Source: Gordonia hankookensis (GTDB taxonomy: Bacteria > Actinomycetota > Actinomycetes > Mycobacteriales > Mycobacteriaceae). Taken from it: a DNA stretch of 64,000 nt. Where the stretch lies: positions 372,001 through 436,000 of the forward strand of contig NZ_JACWMS010000001.1 in NCBI RefSeq assembly GCF_014673215.1, in the 5' to 3' direction. The number at the start of each line of letters is the position of its first letter. Within the stretch, counting starts at the first letter, position 1. Made by a program: the position numbers and the translations under genes. This document shows positions 38,304-50,357 of this stretch, piece by piece. Under the pieces are notes generated by a model. It searched no databases, was not told the DNA's origin, and saw only the letters and a list, made by a program, of their open reading frames with translations.

Positions 38304-39806
38304 TCACTGGCAGGCGGCGATCACAAGCTCTTTCACCCGCGCCGGATCCGCCTGACCGCGGGTGGCCTTCATGACGTCGCCGACGATCTTGCCGGCCGCC
38401 TGAACCTTTCCGCCCCGGATCTTGTCGGCGATGTCGGGGTTGGCGGCCAGCGCCTCGTCGACCGCCTTCTGCAATGCCGAATCGTCGCGCACCACCTCGA
38501 GCCCGCGGTCGGCGACGATCTGCTCCGGCTCGCCCTCACCGTCGAGTACCGCCACCACGACCTGCTGGGCGAGCTTGTTGGTGAGCTTGCCGCCGTCGAC
38601 GAGCCCGATCACGGTCGCGACCTGAGCCGGCGAGATCGACAGCTCCGCGAGCTCGACGGCGCGGGTGTTGGCCTGCTGGGCAAGGAAGGAAACCCACCAG
38701 CCGCGGGCGGCCTCCGGACTTGCGCCCGCCTCGACGGTCTCGATGATCAGGTCCACCGCACCCACATTGACGAGATCGCGCATCACCTCGTCGGAGACGC
38801 CCCACTCCTCCTGGATTCGGGCTCGCCGCACCCAGGGCATCTCCGGCAACGTGGTCCCGAGCTCCTTGATCCACGACGGATCCGGTTGCACCGGCGGCAG
38901 GTCGGGCTCCGGGAAGTAGCGGTAGTCCTCCGCGGTCTCCTTGCGACGGCCCGCCGCGGTGGTGCCATCCTCCTCGTGGAAATGCCGTGTCTCCTGGACG
39001 ATCTCACCACCGGCCTCGAGAATGGCCGCCTGACGGCGCATCTCGTGACGCACAGCGATCTCGACGCTCTTGAGCGAATTGACGTTCTTTGTCTCGGTGC
39101 GGGTACCGAACTGCGCGGCGCCCTTACGCATCAGGGACACGTTGGCATCGCAGCGCATCGATCCCTGGTCCATCCGGACATCGGAGACCTCGAGAGCCTT
39201 CAGCAGGTCGCGCAGGGCCGTCACATATGCCCGGGCCACCTCCGGCGCACGCTCCCCCGCACCGACGATGGGCTTGGTCACGATCTCCACCAGCGGGACG
39301 CCGGCACGGTTGTAATCCAACAACGAGTGACTGGCACCCTGGATGCGGCCGGACCCGCCGACGTGTAACGACTTGCCGGTGTCCTCCTCCATGTGCGCGC
39401 GTTCGATCTCGACGCGCCAGGGCGTTCCGTCCGGGAGCAACACCTCCAGGTACCCCTCGTAGGCGATCGGTTCGTCGTACTGGGAGATCTGGTAGTTCTT
39501 CGGCTGGTCGGGATAGAAGTAGTTCTTACGCGCGAACACACTCGACGGCCGGATCGAGCAGTTGAGCGCGAGGCCGATGCGGATCGCCGACTCGATGGCC
39601 TTCAGGTTGGCCACCGGCAGTGCACCCGGCAGGCCGATGCACACCGGGCACACCTGGGTGTTGGGGTCGGCACCGAACGTGGTCGGGCAGCCGCAGAACA
39701 TCTTGGTCACGGTCCCGAGTTCCACGTGCACCTCGAGGCCCATGACCGGATCGAAATCCGCGATGACCTGGTCGTAGTCGAGCAGTTCAGTGGCAGCGGC
39801 TGTCAT
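38304..39806 (-). CDS. gatB: Asp/Glu-tRNA(Asn/Gln) amidotransferase subunit B
   Basis: GatB binds the mischarged tRNA, activates the Glu/Asp carboxylate with ATP and receives ammonia from GatA. The 500-residue protein shows [12 protein letters not shown], the [21 protein letters not shown] signature and the C-terminal YqeY-like tail ([20 protein letters not shown]). TAAGAT lies seven bases before ATG 39806, so I use this start. gatA and gatC lie separately at 45-47 kb. Confidence 0.96.
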   Translation of the reverse strand: MTAAATELLDYDQVIADFDPVMGLEVHVELGTVTKMFCGCPTTFGADPNTQVCPVCIGLPGALPVANLKAIESAIRIGLALNCSIRPSSVFARKNYFYPDQPKNYQISQYDEPIAYEGYLEVLLPDGTPWRVEIERAHMEEDTGKSLHVGGSGRIQGASHSLLDYNRAGVPLVEIVTKPIVGAGERAPEVARAYVTALRDLLKALEVSDVRMDQGSMRCDANVSLMRKGAAQFGTRTETKNVNSLKSVEIAVRHEMRRQAAILEAGGEIVQETRHFHEEDGTTAAGRRKETAEDYRYFPEPDLPPVQPDPSWIKELGTTLPEMPWVRRARIQEEWGVSDEVMRDLVNVGAVDLIIETVEAGASPEAARGWWVSFLAQQANTRAVELAELSISPAQVATVIGLVDGGKLTNKLAQQVVVAVLDGEGEPEQIVADRGLEVVRDDSALQKAVDEALAANPDIADKIRGGKVQAAGKIVGDVMKATRGQADPARVKELVIAACQ

Positions 39807-39950
39807 GGGGTCCATCTTATTGCTCCGCCCACGCCGCGACCGCATGGGTCGGCCAACTGCACGCGAGAACCGGGGTCGAGGTCAGGGTCATCCCCGATGC
39901 CGCCAGGCCTTCATCTGCGTAGCGTCGGGAGGATCAGAAAGGAATCCCCG

Positions 39951-40208
39951 ATGACCACACCAGAACCGGCCACCACCCGATTGATGCGTTCCCGAGACGA
40001 CGCCTGGCTCGGCGGAGTATGTGGGGGCATCGCCAAGCGCTTCGGCTGGGACGCCACGCTCATCCGTGTCCTGTTCGTCGCCTCGATCCTGCTACCCGGA
40101 CCGCAGGTGCTGCTGTACCTGGTGCTCTGGATCGTCATCCCGCGTGAGCCGGTTGCGCAGCCGCCGGTCATGACCTCGCCGATGACCTATCCGTCGTCGA
40201 GTCCGTAG
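39951..40208 (+). CDS. PspC-domain small membrane protein
   Basis: The 85-residue protein consists of a PspC domain: RDDAWLGGVCGGIAKRFGWD followed by one strong transmembrane helix (IRVLFVASILLPGPQVLLYLV) and a Pro-rich tail. PspC proteins sense or respond to membrane stress; a NarL-type two-component system lies 1.2 kb away but no link is shown. AAAGGA sits seven bases before the ATG. Confidence 0.88.
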   Translation: MTTPEPATTRLMRSRDDAWLGGVCGGIAKRFGWDATLIRVLFVASILLPGPQVLLYLVLWIVIPREPVAQPPVMTSPMTYPSSSP

Positions 40209-40212
40209 ACCA

Positions 40213-41247
40213 TCACCCGAAGATGACGCGGATCTCCTGATACTGGTCGGAGGGCACCGACTTCTCGTTGGCGAGAGCATCGGCGAAGTCGACGTGCACG
40301 ATGTCCGTGCCACGCAACGCGACCATCTTGCCCCAGCCCTTGTCGGCGCACAGGTCGGTGACCGCCATGCCGAGTCGCGTGGCCAGCACCCGGTCGAACG
40401 CGGTGGGGACGCCGCCTCGCTGGATGTGGCCGAGCACCGTCGAGCGGGTCTCGATGCCGGTGCGTTCCTGGATGAGCGGGGCCAGCACCTCGCCGATGCC
40501 GCCCAGCCGCGGCCGGTTGAAGCCGTCGAGTCCTTTGTCGGAGTAGGCCTGGTCCATGTCGGGAAGCTTGAATCCCTCCGCGACCACGACCATCGGTGCA
40601 CGTCCGCGATTCTTGACGCTGGTCGCCCAGGCGCAGATCTGATTGAGACTTTCCGGCTGCTCCGGGATCAGGATCGCGTGCGCACCACCCGCGATACCCG
40701 AGTAGAGGGCGATCCACCCGGCGTGGCGACCCATGACCTCCAGGACCATGCACCGTTTGTGTGAGTTGCCGGTCGTCCGGAGCCGGTCGATCGCCTCGGT
40801 GGCGATCTCCACCGCGGTGTTGAAGCCGAATGTGTAGTCGGTGGCGTCGAGGTCGTTGTCGATCGTCTTGGGCACGCCGACGATGTTGATGCCGTCCTCA
40901 TAGAGTCGCTTCGACGCCGAAGCGGTGCCCTCGCCGCCGATCGCGATGACACCGTCGATTCCGAGGTTCTTCAGCACTTTCTTGATGGCCTCGGGGCCAC
41001 CGTCGGGCTCCTGATACGGACCGAAGCGACTGGTGCCCAGGATCGTTCCGCCCTCGTGCGAGAGACCGCGGACGCGGGTGCGGTCCAGTTCGATGATGTC
41101 GCCGTAGACGAGGCCGTACCAGCCATCTTTGAAGCCGACGAACTCGTGGCCGTAGACGGTCTCACCCTTGAGTACTGCACCGCGGATCACCGCGTTCAGT
41201 CCAGGGCAGTCTCCGCCACTGGTGAGAATGCCGAACCTCTTGGCCAT
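40213..41247 (-). CDS. pfkA: 6-phosphofructokinase
   Basis: PfkA phosphorylates fructose-6-phosphate. The 344-residue group A enzyme has GILTSGGDCPGLNAVIRG, IAIGGEGTASASKRL, the catalytic PKTIDNDLDATDYTFGF, and MGRHAGWIAL. Glycine rather than aspartate follows GGE (GGEGT), which favours ATP over pyrophosphate as donor. It converges with pspC after four bases. The positional homologue is Rv3010c. Confidence 0.95.
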   Translation of the reverse strand: MAKRFGILTSGGDCPGLNAVIRGAVLKGETVYGHEFVGFKDGWYGLVYGDIIELDRTRVRGLSHEGGTILGTSRFGPYQEPDGGPEAIKKVLKNLGIDGVIAIGGEGTASASKRLYEDGINIVGVPKTIDNDLDATDYTFGFNTAVEIATEAIDRLRTTGNSHKRCMVLEVMGRHAGWIALYSGIAGGAHAILIPEQPESLNQICAWATSVKNRGRAPMVVVAEGFKLPDMDQAYSDKGLDGFNRPRLGGIGEVLAPLIQERTGIETRSTVLGHIQRGGVPTAFDRVLATRLGMAVTDLCADKGWGKMVALRGTDIVHVDFADALANEKSVPSDQYQEIRVIFG

Positions 41248-41364
41248 ACCCTGGGACCTCCATGCCGACCGACGTCTTACCTACGCCACTCAATCTAGTG
41301 GGCGGGGCCATCATCTGCCGGACGTCGCACATCCCGGATGGCGAGCGCATCGAAGAGGACGCCG

Positions 41365-42027
41365 CTACTTGAGCCCGTTCTCGTAGGCGAAGACCACGGC
41401 CTGCGCTCGATCGCGCAGTCCCAGCTTGCCGAGCACGCTGCTGACATGCGTCTTCACGGTCTGCTCTGAGACGTACAGATCACCGGCGATCTCGCCGTTC
41501 GACTTGCCGTCCGAGACCAGGTCGAGCACCTCCCGCTCACGGGGCGTGAGATGTTCGACAGCGGCACTGCGCGGTACCCGCCCGCGGCGCGAGGTCACCT
41601 CGGCGATGAGTCGCCGGGTGATCGAGGGCGCCAACAGCGCCTCGCCCGCGGCGACCACCCGAACTGCTCGGACCAACTCGTCGGCCGGCGCGTCCTTGAG
41701 CATGAAGCCCGACGCACCGATGCGCAGGGCCTCGAAGACGTAGTCGTCGATGTCGAATGTGGTCAGCATGAGCACTCGGGTGGGGGTTCCGTCGTTGGGA
41801 CGTGATGCCGATCGCAGGATCTCCTCGGCGGCCCGCAGCCCGTCCTTGCGCGGCATCCGCACATCCATCAGGACCACATCCGGCCGCACGCGCGCACACA
41901 GCTCGACCGCCTCGACCCCGTCCGCGGCGTCACCGAGAACCGAGATGTCGGATTGCGCGGCGAGCAGGGCCGAGAACCCCTGACGCACCATCGCCTGATC
42001 GTCGACGACCACCACGGTGAGAGCCAC
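41365..42027 (-). CDS. NarL/LuxR-family response regulator
   Basis: The 220-residue protein has a receiver domain (acidic pocket VVVDD at 6-10, phospho-acceptor D55 in VVLMDVRMPRKDG, conserved Thr in MLTTFD, Lys in FMLKDAPADE) and a LuxR helix-turn-helix (LTPREREVLDLVSDGKSNGE; VSEQTVKTHVSSVLGKLGLR). It lies ten bases after its histidine kinase gene and should be its partner. The signal and targets are unknown. Confidence 0.95.
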   Translation of the reverse strand: MALTVVVVDDQAMVRQGFSALLAAQSDISVLGDAADGVEAVELCARVRPDVVLMDVRMPRKDGLRAAEEILRSASRPNDGTPTRVLMLTTFDIDDYVFEALRIGASGFMLKDAPADELVRAVRVVAAGEALLAPSITRRLIAEVTSRRGRVPRSAAVEHLTPREREVLDLVSDGKSNGEIAGDLYVSEQTVKTHVSSVLGKLGLRDRAQAVVFAYENGLK

Positions 42028-42037
42028 GAATCAGAGC

Positions 42038-43309
42038 CTATTCGCCCGCGCGCAACGTCGACGCGGCGACACCGACTGTGCGACCACCCTGTTCGGGGAT
42101 CACGGCGCGGACCACGAAGCCCCCGTCGTCGCAGGGCTCGGTGGTCAGCACTCCCCCCACCGCCGAGGCCCGCTCGATCATCCCGGGGATGCCGGTGCCG
42201 GGCCCCGCGATCCGGACCGGCTCCGACGTCGGGGCCGAATTGCGAACCTCGATCTCGGTGGTCCCGGCACCTGCAGGCGCGATCCGCACCTCGATCCGGG
42301 CGCCCGGTGCATGTCGGGTGGCGTTGGCCAGACTCTCCTGCACGATCCGGTAGATGACCAGGCTCGATGCCTCGCCGATGCGGTCGTGGTCGACCGAATC
42401 GGAGAGATGGACGACTGCTCCGGCCATCCTCGTCTGCATCACCAGTCCGTCGAGGTCGCCGAGACCGGGGTTGGGAGCCGACAGCACCTCCCCGTCGGTC
42501 CGCAGCACACCCAGCAGCTGACGGACCTCGTCGAGTGAGGCACGCGCGGACACCGCGATCGCCTCGAATTCCGCAGCCGCTTCGTCACTGACGTCGTCGA
42601 GTCGGTATCGCGCGGTCTGCGCCATCACGACGACGACCGACATCCGGTGTGCCACAACATCATGGAGATCCCGGGCAATCCGGGTCCGCTCCTGCAGGAT
42701 CGCCTTCTGGGATTCCACCAACTGCGTCTGCTCGGTGCTCCGCGCGAGTTGACGGCGCGAACGCGAGAGGAAACGCACCAGGGCCACCACCACCGCGAGG
42801 AAGGTCAGCCCGAACACCCACCCGCCGCGCGCATCGGGTGGCGCGGCGATCGCGAACACGATCGCGGTGCAGACCCAGACAACGGGCACCCATCGCAACG
42901 CGCAGCGGACATAGGCGAAGAACGTCAGCACCAGCAACGCGATCAGATGAGTCACCTGAATCGACCACGGCCAGCCGTTGACGGTGGGCACCACGATCCC
43001 GATCAGCTGTGCCGAGACGACCGAGATCGCCCAACCGATCAGTGGCGCCGACCACGCGAGCGCGACCGGGAAGGCCGCGAACGCCGCGACGACCGGCAAT
43101 GCATAGGTCGGCATCGAATGGGTCAGCGGCAGCGTCGGCCACGACACCGAGTAGAGGACCACGGCCATCGTCAGGAAGAACCAATTGGCCCGCGACGCGA
43201 AGTAGCGGCGGACTGCCGGGTCCTGGGCAGCGGGCAGACCCTGGATCTCGCGCACCGCCGCCGTCCCGGCCGTACCGATCAACGACCTCGTTCGTCGGAA
43301 CATTCTCAT
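42038..43309 (-). CDS. NarL-type sensor histidine kinase
   Basis: The 423-residue protein has five or six N-terminal membrane helices (about 42-180) with almost no extracellular domain, an HisKA_3 dimerisation helix with H216 (RTRIARDLHDVVAHRMSVVV) and a HATPase domain ending in GPGTGIPGMIERASAVGG. Intramembrane-sensing kinases of this kind respond to envelope disturbance. ATG 43309 has GAGG only two bases away; ATG 43303, two codons later, is better spaced and equally possible. Confidence 0.92.
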   Translation of the reverse strand: MRMFRRTRSLIGTAGTAAVREIQGLPAAQDPAVRRYFASRANWFFLTMAVVLYSVSWPTLPLTHSMPTYALPVVAAFAAFPVALAWSAPLIGWAISVVSAQLIGIVVPTVNGWPWSIQVTHLIALLVLTFFAYVRCALRWVPVVWVCTAIVFAIAAPPDARGGWVFGLTFLAVVVALVRFLSRSRRQLARSTEQTQLVESQKAILQERTRIARDLHDVVAHRMSVVVVMAQTARYRLDDVSDEAAAEFEAIAVSARASLDEVRQLLGVLRTDGEVLSAPNPGLGDLDGLVMQTRMAGAVVHLSDSVDHDRIGEASSLVIYRIVQESLANATRHAPGARIEVRIAPAGAGTTEIEVRNSAPTSEPVRIAGPGTGIPGMIERASAVGGVLTTEPCDDGGFVVRAVIPEQGGRTVGVAASTLRAGE

Positions 43310-43420
43310 CACCTCGACTGTCCACGGTATGCGGGCACGACCTCGCACGTCCTCATACTCGAGAGGGATTCCGTTCTCCCCCGTCCGGAGCAGAGACCTC
43401 GGTTCACTCCCGACCATGCG

Positions 43421-43439
43421 ACGGTGACTTATTCACCGT
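43421..43439. promoter_or_regulatory. Palindromic operator at the phospholipase promoter
   Basis: ACGGTGA (43421-43427), five bases, TCACCGT (43433-43439) is a perfect inverted repeat. It overlaps a possible -35 (TTCACC, 43432-43437) spaced 16 bases from CATAGT (43454-43459) upstream of the phospholipase gene. The regulator is unknown. Confidence 0.6.
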
Positions 43440-43484
43440 TAAGGCCGATGTGGCATAGTGCCGTGGATTCGTAACTTCGACGCC

Positions 43485-44150
43485 ATGAGAAATCACAGAA
43501 ACGACCGGCCCCGAGGGCGCCGGAGCTTGGTCATCCTCATTCTCATCGCCGCAGCCACAACAATTCTCGGCCTCGGCTTCGGTGCATCCGATGCACGGTC
43601 ATCGTCCGAGGCGGACATACCGGGCACCACCCGGACGGCCCTGCCGCCGACGCCAGGTGATCTGGCCACACCGGCCGGCCGGATGGTGTGGGACCTCACA
43701 TCCGGTCATCCCGATCGCGTCGCTCGCGAGCTACCGCCGGAGTTCACTGCAGATCTCGGCTACCGGCCGCGGGTCGTCGCCGGCTACCCGGTCAACCCGA
43801 GCGGTGGCTGCTCCTCACCGGTGACATTGCCCCGCCGGTTCGAGGTCCTGTGCCGATCGCACGACTTCGGTTACGACGTACTGCGTTACGCCGCGGCGAC
43901 CGGGCATCCCCTGGGTGGATGGGCGCGCGTGAACCTGGATCGTCTACTCGTCGACCGGATGCACGCGTCGTGTACCTATCCGCTCTGTGACGCCGCCGCC
44001 ACCGCGACGGAAGTGGCCCTCCGCCTCAACACCTGGCGGCAGTACGACGGTCCCCCCACCGCCGTCGAGTCCGCGACCCAGATCGTGTCGTCCGGCGTCG
44101 GACGGGGCTGGGCAGACCTCCTCGACCGACGAGCCGATACGCCGCAATGA
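43485..44150 (+). CDS. Secreted prokaryotic phospholipase A2
   Basis: The 221-residue protein has a positively charged N-terminus and signal helix (about 14-34) and the prokaryotic PLA2 motif CRSHDFGYD (C123, H126, D127, Y130). The catalytic pair His126 with a downstream Asp (D152 or D157 in NLDRLLVDRMHASC) and Cys pairs (C109, C123, C163, C168) fit the family. It should hydrolyse the sn-2 ester of phospholipids outside the cell. GTG 43458 is an alternative start. It overlaps the next gene by four bases. Confidence 0.85.
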   Translation: MRNHRNDRPRGRRSLVILILIAAATTILGLGFGASDARSSSEADIPGTTRTALPPTPGDLATPAGRMVWDLTSGHPDRVARELPPEFTADLGYRPRVVAGYPVNPSGGCSSPVTLPRRFEVLCRSHDFGYDVLRYAAATGHPLGGWARVNLDRLLVDRMHASCTYPLCDAAATATEVALRLNTWRQYDGPPTAVESATQIVSSGVGRGWADLLDRRADTPQ

Positions 44151-45385
44151 GCACCGCCGCACCCCCGTTCGGGCCGGTGCGGTACCCACGACGAGCCACC
44201 TTCACCCCGCCCCACCCTGCCGTCTCGATCGCGGCGGCCCTGGGTGCGGTGATGGCGCTCTGGCCGTGTGGGCTCCCCCGATCCGGGATCATCTCGGGCG
44301 CCCTCACCGCCCTGTGCGTGGGAATCGCAACGACCGCAGCACTTGTCGCAACCCGGCACCGCACCGCGAACCCCGCCCAGGCGGTGGCAGCGGTCGCCGG
44401 GGCAACCGGTGCACTGGCCTCGATGTCGCTGTTCAGTCTGTCGTGGCAGAACTCACTGCGGACCGATCTGGGTGCACCACAGGCCGGTGCGTCCTGGCTC
44501 GCCGCCTCGATCGTCCCGGCGGCACTGCTGTTCACGGCGATCGTCTCGGTGCCACGGACCACCGCGATGATCGGTGCGACGGTGGTGGCGGTCGCAGCGG
44601 GATACCTTCCGGCAGCTCAGGCCGACGATGCGCCCTCCCCACCCCGCACACCGGCAGGCGTGATCTACGGCCTCGACGACGGCACGTCGCTGACGAATCG
44701 CAGCCGGGACCTCGCAACACGGTGGGTGGCCGCGGGGGGACTCGACCTCCAGGCCGTGGTGATCGCCGTGCCGACCGGCTCCGGGTGGATCGACACCACC
44801 GCCGTCGCCGGCTACCAGGACCGATTTGCCGGGCATGTGGCGATCCTGGCCCTGCAATACGCCCAGATGCCGTCGTGGCGAGCGTTTGTCGGCGACCGCT
44901 CGGCGGCCGGACGCAGCGCGGTTGCTGTGCTCCACGAGGTGATCGACCGCACCATGGACCGCCCGCCGGATCGACGACCACGCATCCACCTCTACGGACA
45001 GAGTCTCGGAGCCATCGGCGCGGAGGAGGCCAGGGTCTGGGCGGGCGACCACCGCCCCGGCGCGGTCGCCGAGACGCTGCTGGCGGGAGTCCCCGGAGAC
45101 GCCGTCGCCGTCGACCCGGGAGCGGGCGCGCGACGGGTCGTGCTGGCCAACGCATCCGACCCGATCCCGCGGTGGTCACCCTCGCTGATCTGGCGACCGG
45201 CTCGGCAACCACAGGGCACGGTGGTCATCGGACGATCCGTCCGCCACCCACCGTGGTTACCGGTTGTCGGCTTCCTGCAGACGAGTGCGGATCTGCTCGG
45301 GTCGCTCGACGGCGCGCCGGGCGTCGGTCACCGATACGGGCAGGAGCAGTCGTCGAGCATGTCCTCGACGACCGACGGCGGGTGA
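44147..45385 (+). CDS. Membrane alpha/beta-hydrolase (Abhydrolase_9 family)
   Basis: The 412-residue protein has four to five N-terminal transmembrane helices (about 25-155) and a C-terminal alpha/beta-hydrolase domain with nucleophile elbow YGQSLGAIGAEEA; the preceding GRSAVAVLHEVIDRT region matches the actinobacterial Abhydrolase_9 family. Coupling to the PLA2 gene suggests a two-step lipid hydrolase system at the envelope. It converges with gatA after four bases. The substrate is unknown. Confidence 0.82.
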   Translation: MSTAAPPFGPVRYPRRATFTPPHPAVSIAAALGAVMALWPCGLPRSGIISGALTALCVGIATTAALVATRHRTANPAQAVAAVAGATGALASMSLFSLSWQNSLRTDLGAPQAGASWLAASIVPAALLFTAIVSVPRTTAMIGATVVAVAAGYLPAAQADDAPSPPRTPAGVIYGLDDGTSLTNRSRDLATRWVAAGGLDLQAVVIAVPTGSGWIDTTAVAGYQDRFAGHVAILALQYAQMPSWRAFVGDRSAAGRSAVAVLHEVIDRTMDRPPDRRPRIHLYGQSLGAIGAEEARVWAGDHRPGAVAETLLAGVPGDAVAVDPGAGARRVVLANASDPIPRWSPSLIWRPARQPQGTVVIGRSVRHPPWLPVVGFLQTSADLLGSLDGAPGVGHRYGQEQSSSMSSTTDGG

Positions 45386-45389
45386 GGGG

Positions 45390-46880
45390 TCAGCCGACGG
45401 GTCCGCGTGCGGCCTCGTAGGCAGCACCCACCCGGTACAGGCGATCGTCGGCGAGAGCGGGAGCCATGATCTGCAGGCCGACCGGCATCCCGTCGTCGGC
45501 GGACAGTCCGGACGGCACCGACATCGCGCCGATGCCCGCCAGGTTCACCGGCAACGTGCAGAGATCGAACAGGTACATGGCCAGCGGATCGTCGACCTTC
45601 TCGCCCAGGTCGAACGCGGTGGTCGGAGTGGTCGGCGACACCAGCACGTCGACCTTCTCGAACGCGTCGGCGAAGTCCCGGGCGATCAGGGTCCGGACCT
45701 TCTGCGCCTGTCCGTAATACGCGTCGTAGTAGCCCGACGACAGCGCGTAGGTGCCGATCATGATGCGGCGCTTGACTTCCGGTCCGAAACCCTGGTCGCG
45801 GGTCAAGGCCATGACCTCTTCCGCGCTGTGCGTGCCGTCGTCGCCGACCCGGAGGCCATACCGCATGGCGTCGAAACGCGCGAGGTTCGACGACACCTCG
45901 GACGGCAGGATCAGGTAGTACGCGCCCAGCGCGTAGGTGAAGTGCGGGCACGACACCTCGACGACCTCGGCGCCGCGGTCGGTGAGCACCTGGAGGGCCG
46001 CGCGGAACGAATCCAGTACGCCCGCTTGGTAACCCTCGCCTTGGAGTTCGGTGACCACACCGATCCGCACACCCGAAAGATCTTGCTGCGCACCGAACTC
46101 GGCTGCGGCAACCACATCGGGGACCGGCGCGTCGATCGAGGTGGAGTCACGCTTGTCGTGTCCGGCGATCACCGCGTGGAGCAGAGCCGTGTCGAGTACG
46201 GTGCGCCCGCACGGCCCACCCTGGTCGAGGGACGACGCGCACGCCACCAGGCCGTAGCGCGACACCGTGCCGTAGGTCGGCTTCACGCCGACCGTCGCGG
46301 TCACGGCGGCCGGCTGACGGATCGATCCGCCGGTATCGGTTCCGATGGCCAGCGGCGCCTGATACGACGCGAGTGCTGCCGCGCTGCCGCCGCCGGAGCC
46401 TCCCGGGATCTTGTCGGTGTTCCACGGGTTGCGGGTCACCTGATACGCGGAGTTCTCGGTCGAGCTGCCCATCGCGAACTCGTCCATGTTGGTCTTGCCG
46501 AGGATCGGGATGCCCGCCGCGCGCAGCCGCTCGGTCACGGCCGCGTCATACGGCGGCACCCACCCTTCCAGGATCTTGGAACCACAGGTGGTCGGTGCGT
46601 CGACCGTGGTGAACACGTCTTTCAGTGCGATCGGGACGCCGGCGAGCGGCGAGGGCGCCTCACCCGCCGCGATCGCGTCGTCGGCGGCCTTGGCCGCCAC
46701 CAGCGCCTCGGCACCGCTGATGTGCAAGAAGGCACCGAGCTGGTCGTCGATCTCGGCGATCCGGTCCAGGTGAGCCTGGGTGACCTCGACCGACGACACC
46801 TCGCGGTTGCCGATCTTCTCGGCGAGATCGGCGGCCGAGAGGCCGGTGATCTCCCCGGCGACCCGTGATGTGTCGGTCAC
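45390..46880 (-). CDS. gatA: Asp/Glu-tRNA(Asn/Gln) amidotransferase subunit A
   Basis: GatA is the amidase that releases ammonia from glutamine for transamidation. The 496-residue protein has the Ser-cisSer-Lys triad: Lys in [12 protein letters not shown] and the serines in [20 protein letters not shown] and [12 protein letters not shown]. The GTG start overlaps the gatC stop by four bases. Confidence 0.97.
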   Translation of the reverse strand: MTDTSRVAGEITGLSAADLAEKIGNREVSSVEVTQAHLDRIAEIDDQLGAFLHISGAEALVAAKAADDAIAAGEAPSPLAGVPIALKDVFTTVDAPTTCGSKILEGWVPPYDAAVTERLRAAGIPILGKTNMDEFAMGSSTENSAYQVTRNPWNTDKIPGGSGGGSAAALASYQAPLAIGTDTGGSIRQPAAVTATVGVKPTYGTVSRYGLVACASSLDQGGPCGRTVLDTALLHAVIAGHDKRDSTSIDAPVPDVVAAAEFGAQQDLSGVRIGVVTELQGEGYQAGVLDSFRAALQVLTDRGAEVVEVSCPHFTYALGAYYLILPSEVSSNLARFDAMRYGLRVGDDGTHSAEEVMALTRDQGFGPEVKRRIMIGTYALSSGYYDAYYGQAQKVRTLIARDFADAFEKVDVLVSPTTPTTAFDLGEKVDDPLAMYLFDLCTLPVNLAGIGAMSVPSGLSADDGMPVGLQIMAPALADDRLYRVGAAYEAARGPVG

Positions 46881-47191
46881 TGTTCCTCCCCCAGGATCTG
46901 CGGGACCGCGAACCGGTCCTGCTCGACGGCGGGTGCGCCGGACAGTGCCTGCTCGGTGGTCAGGCAGGGCGCCTCGACGTCTGGACGGAGCACATTCGCG
47001 AGTGCGGCGGGGTGTGCGGTACCCGGCACGTCGTCGGCCGCCACCTCCGACACCTGGGCGACATGCGCCAGGATCGAATCGAGCTGGGTCGCGTACTGGT
47101 CGAGTTCGTCGTCGGTCAGCGCGAGCCGGGACAGCCGAGCCAGATGCGCGACCTCCTCCCGAGAGATCGCCGACCCTGATCCGCTGGACAT
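46877..47191 (-). CDS. gatC: Asp/Glu-tRNA(Asn/Gln) amidotransferase subunit C
   Basis: The 104-residue GatC wraps around GatA and GatB and stabilises the complex. It shows the family pattern [20 protein letters not shown] at the N-terminus and the typical mid-helix [13 protein letters not shown]. It is upstream of and coupled to gatA. Confidence 0.94.
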   Translation of the reverse strand: MSSGSGSAISREEVAHLARLSRLALTDDELDQYATQLDSILAHVAQVSEVAADDVPGTAHPAALANVLRPDVEAPCLTTEQALSGAPAVEQDRFAVPQILGEEQ

Positions 47192-47523
47192 GCCAGGTCC
47201 TTTCGCCGTGTCGTGCGTGGTCTGCCCATCAGCCTATGGGAATGCACCGGGGCGGTGTCGTGGCGGTGGTCAGTCCAGCCATCGATGGAGCCGGCCGTCA
47301 GCCATGGCGGCACCAGGTAGACCATCAACGGCGTGTTGACGAGTGTGGCGATCAGCGTCGTGACCGCCGGCGGCGCGTGGCGATGACTGATCAGCAACAG
47401 GTTGACGGCCGGGGACAAGGGGAAGGCGCCCAGCCAGACGGTGATCGCCTGCCTCCAGCACGGCGGCGGCGTACCGGATGCCTCACCGCACGCGGGTCGA
47501 TCGGTGGTGCGACAATGGCGGGC
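47192..47523. other. Non-coding stretch with a possible membrane-protein remnant
   Basis: No intact gene is visible. On the minus strand, about 47457 to 47290, one frame reads like two membrane helices (WRQAITVWLGAFPLSPAVNL and ATLVNTPLMVYLVPPWL), a pattern seen in small actinobacterial membrane proteins and in the tails of YgiN-like monooxygenases. No start codon lies just upstream in that frame, so it looks like a decayed gene. The right end carries the ACT gene promoter (GACAAT, 47511-47516). Confidence 0.4.
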
Positions 47524-48183
47524 GTGTCTTACCTGCTGCGGGTGTACCTCCAGGACCGGCCGGGCAGTCTCGGATTGCTCGCCGTCCAGCTGGGTTCGGT
47601 GGGGGCCGACATCCTCTCGCTCGAGGTCGTGGAACGCGGCGACGGCTATGCCGTCGACGACCTCGTGGTCGAGGTGTCCCCGGGTTCCCTGCCCGACGCC
47701 CTGATCACGGCGGCCGAGAAGCTCAAGGGCGTCCGAGTCGACTCCATCAGGCCGTATTCGGGGGTGCTCGACACCCATCGGGAGCTCGAACTGGTCGACC
47801 AGGTCGCGACGGTCGGCCGGGATCGTCTGCAGGTTCTCGTCGACAACGCCCCACGCGTGTTGCGCGTCTCCTGGGCCATGGTCGTGACCGATGCCAGTGG
47901 CGGCGTCCTGCAATTGTTCGGCAGTTCAGGTGCCCCGGAGACCCCACTGACGCATGTCGACTGGCTGCCACTGCACGACGCCGCGCAGCTCGACGGCGAG
48001 GGCGACTGGGTACCCGATGCGTGGAAGGACATGGACACCCGGATGGCCGCAGCCCCACTCGGCAACGGGGACAAGGCGATTCTCCTCGGCCGTATCGGTG
48101 GTCCCGATTTCCGACCGTCGGAGGTGGCCCGGCTCGGTTACCTCGCGGGCATCGTCAGCACCGTTCTGCGCGCGGAGAGCTGA
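47524..48183 (+). CDS. ACT-domain protein (Rv3013-like)
   Basis: The 219-residue protein has an N-terminal ACT domain (SYLLRVYLQDRPGSLGLLAV; GADILSLEVVERGDGYAVDD) and a second domain (GRDRLQVLVDNAPRVLRVSW) resembling a GAF-like or second ligand-binding fold. It probably binds an amino acid; no catalytic domain is attached. GACAAT at 47511-47516 is seven bases before GTG 47524, which I prefer over ATG 47515, since the latter lies within the -10. Confidence 0.85.
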   Translation: MSYLLRVYLQDRPGSLGLLAVQLGSVGADILSLEVVERGDGYAVDDLVVEVSPGSLPDALITAAEKLKGVRVDSIRPYSGVLDTHRELELVDQVATVGRDRLQVLVDNAPRVLRVSWAMVVTDASGGVLQLFGSSGAPETPLTHVDWLPLHDAAQLDGEGDWVPDAWKDMDTRMAAAPLGNGDKAILLGRIGGPDFRPSEVARLGYLAGIVSTVLRAES

Positions 48184-48219
48184 CGTACAACAGCGATCCC
48201 GCCGTCTCGGCCGCCCGAC

Positions 48220-50304
<2,085 letters not shown>

Positions 50305-50357
50305 CTATCGGAGCAGACCGACACCTCCGGCCTGCCGACCCGCCCTATCCTGGGTTC

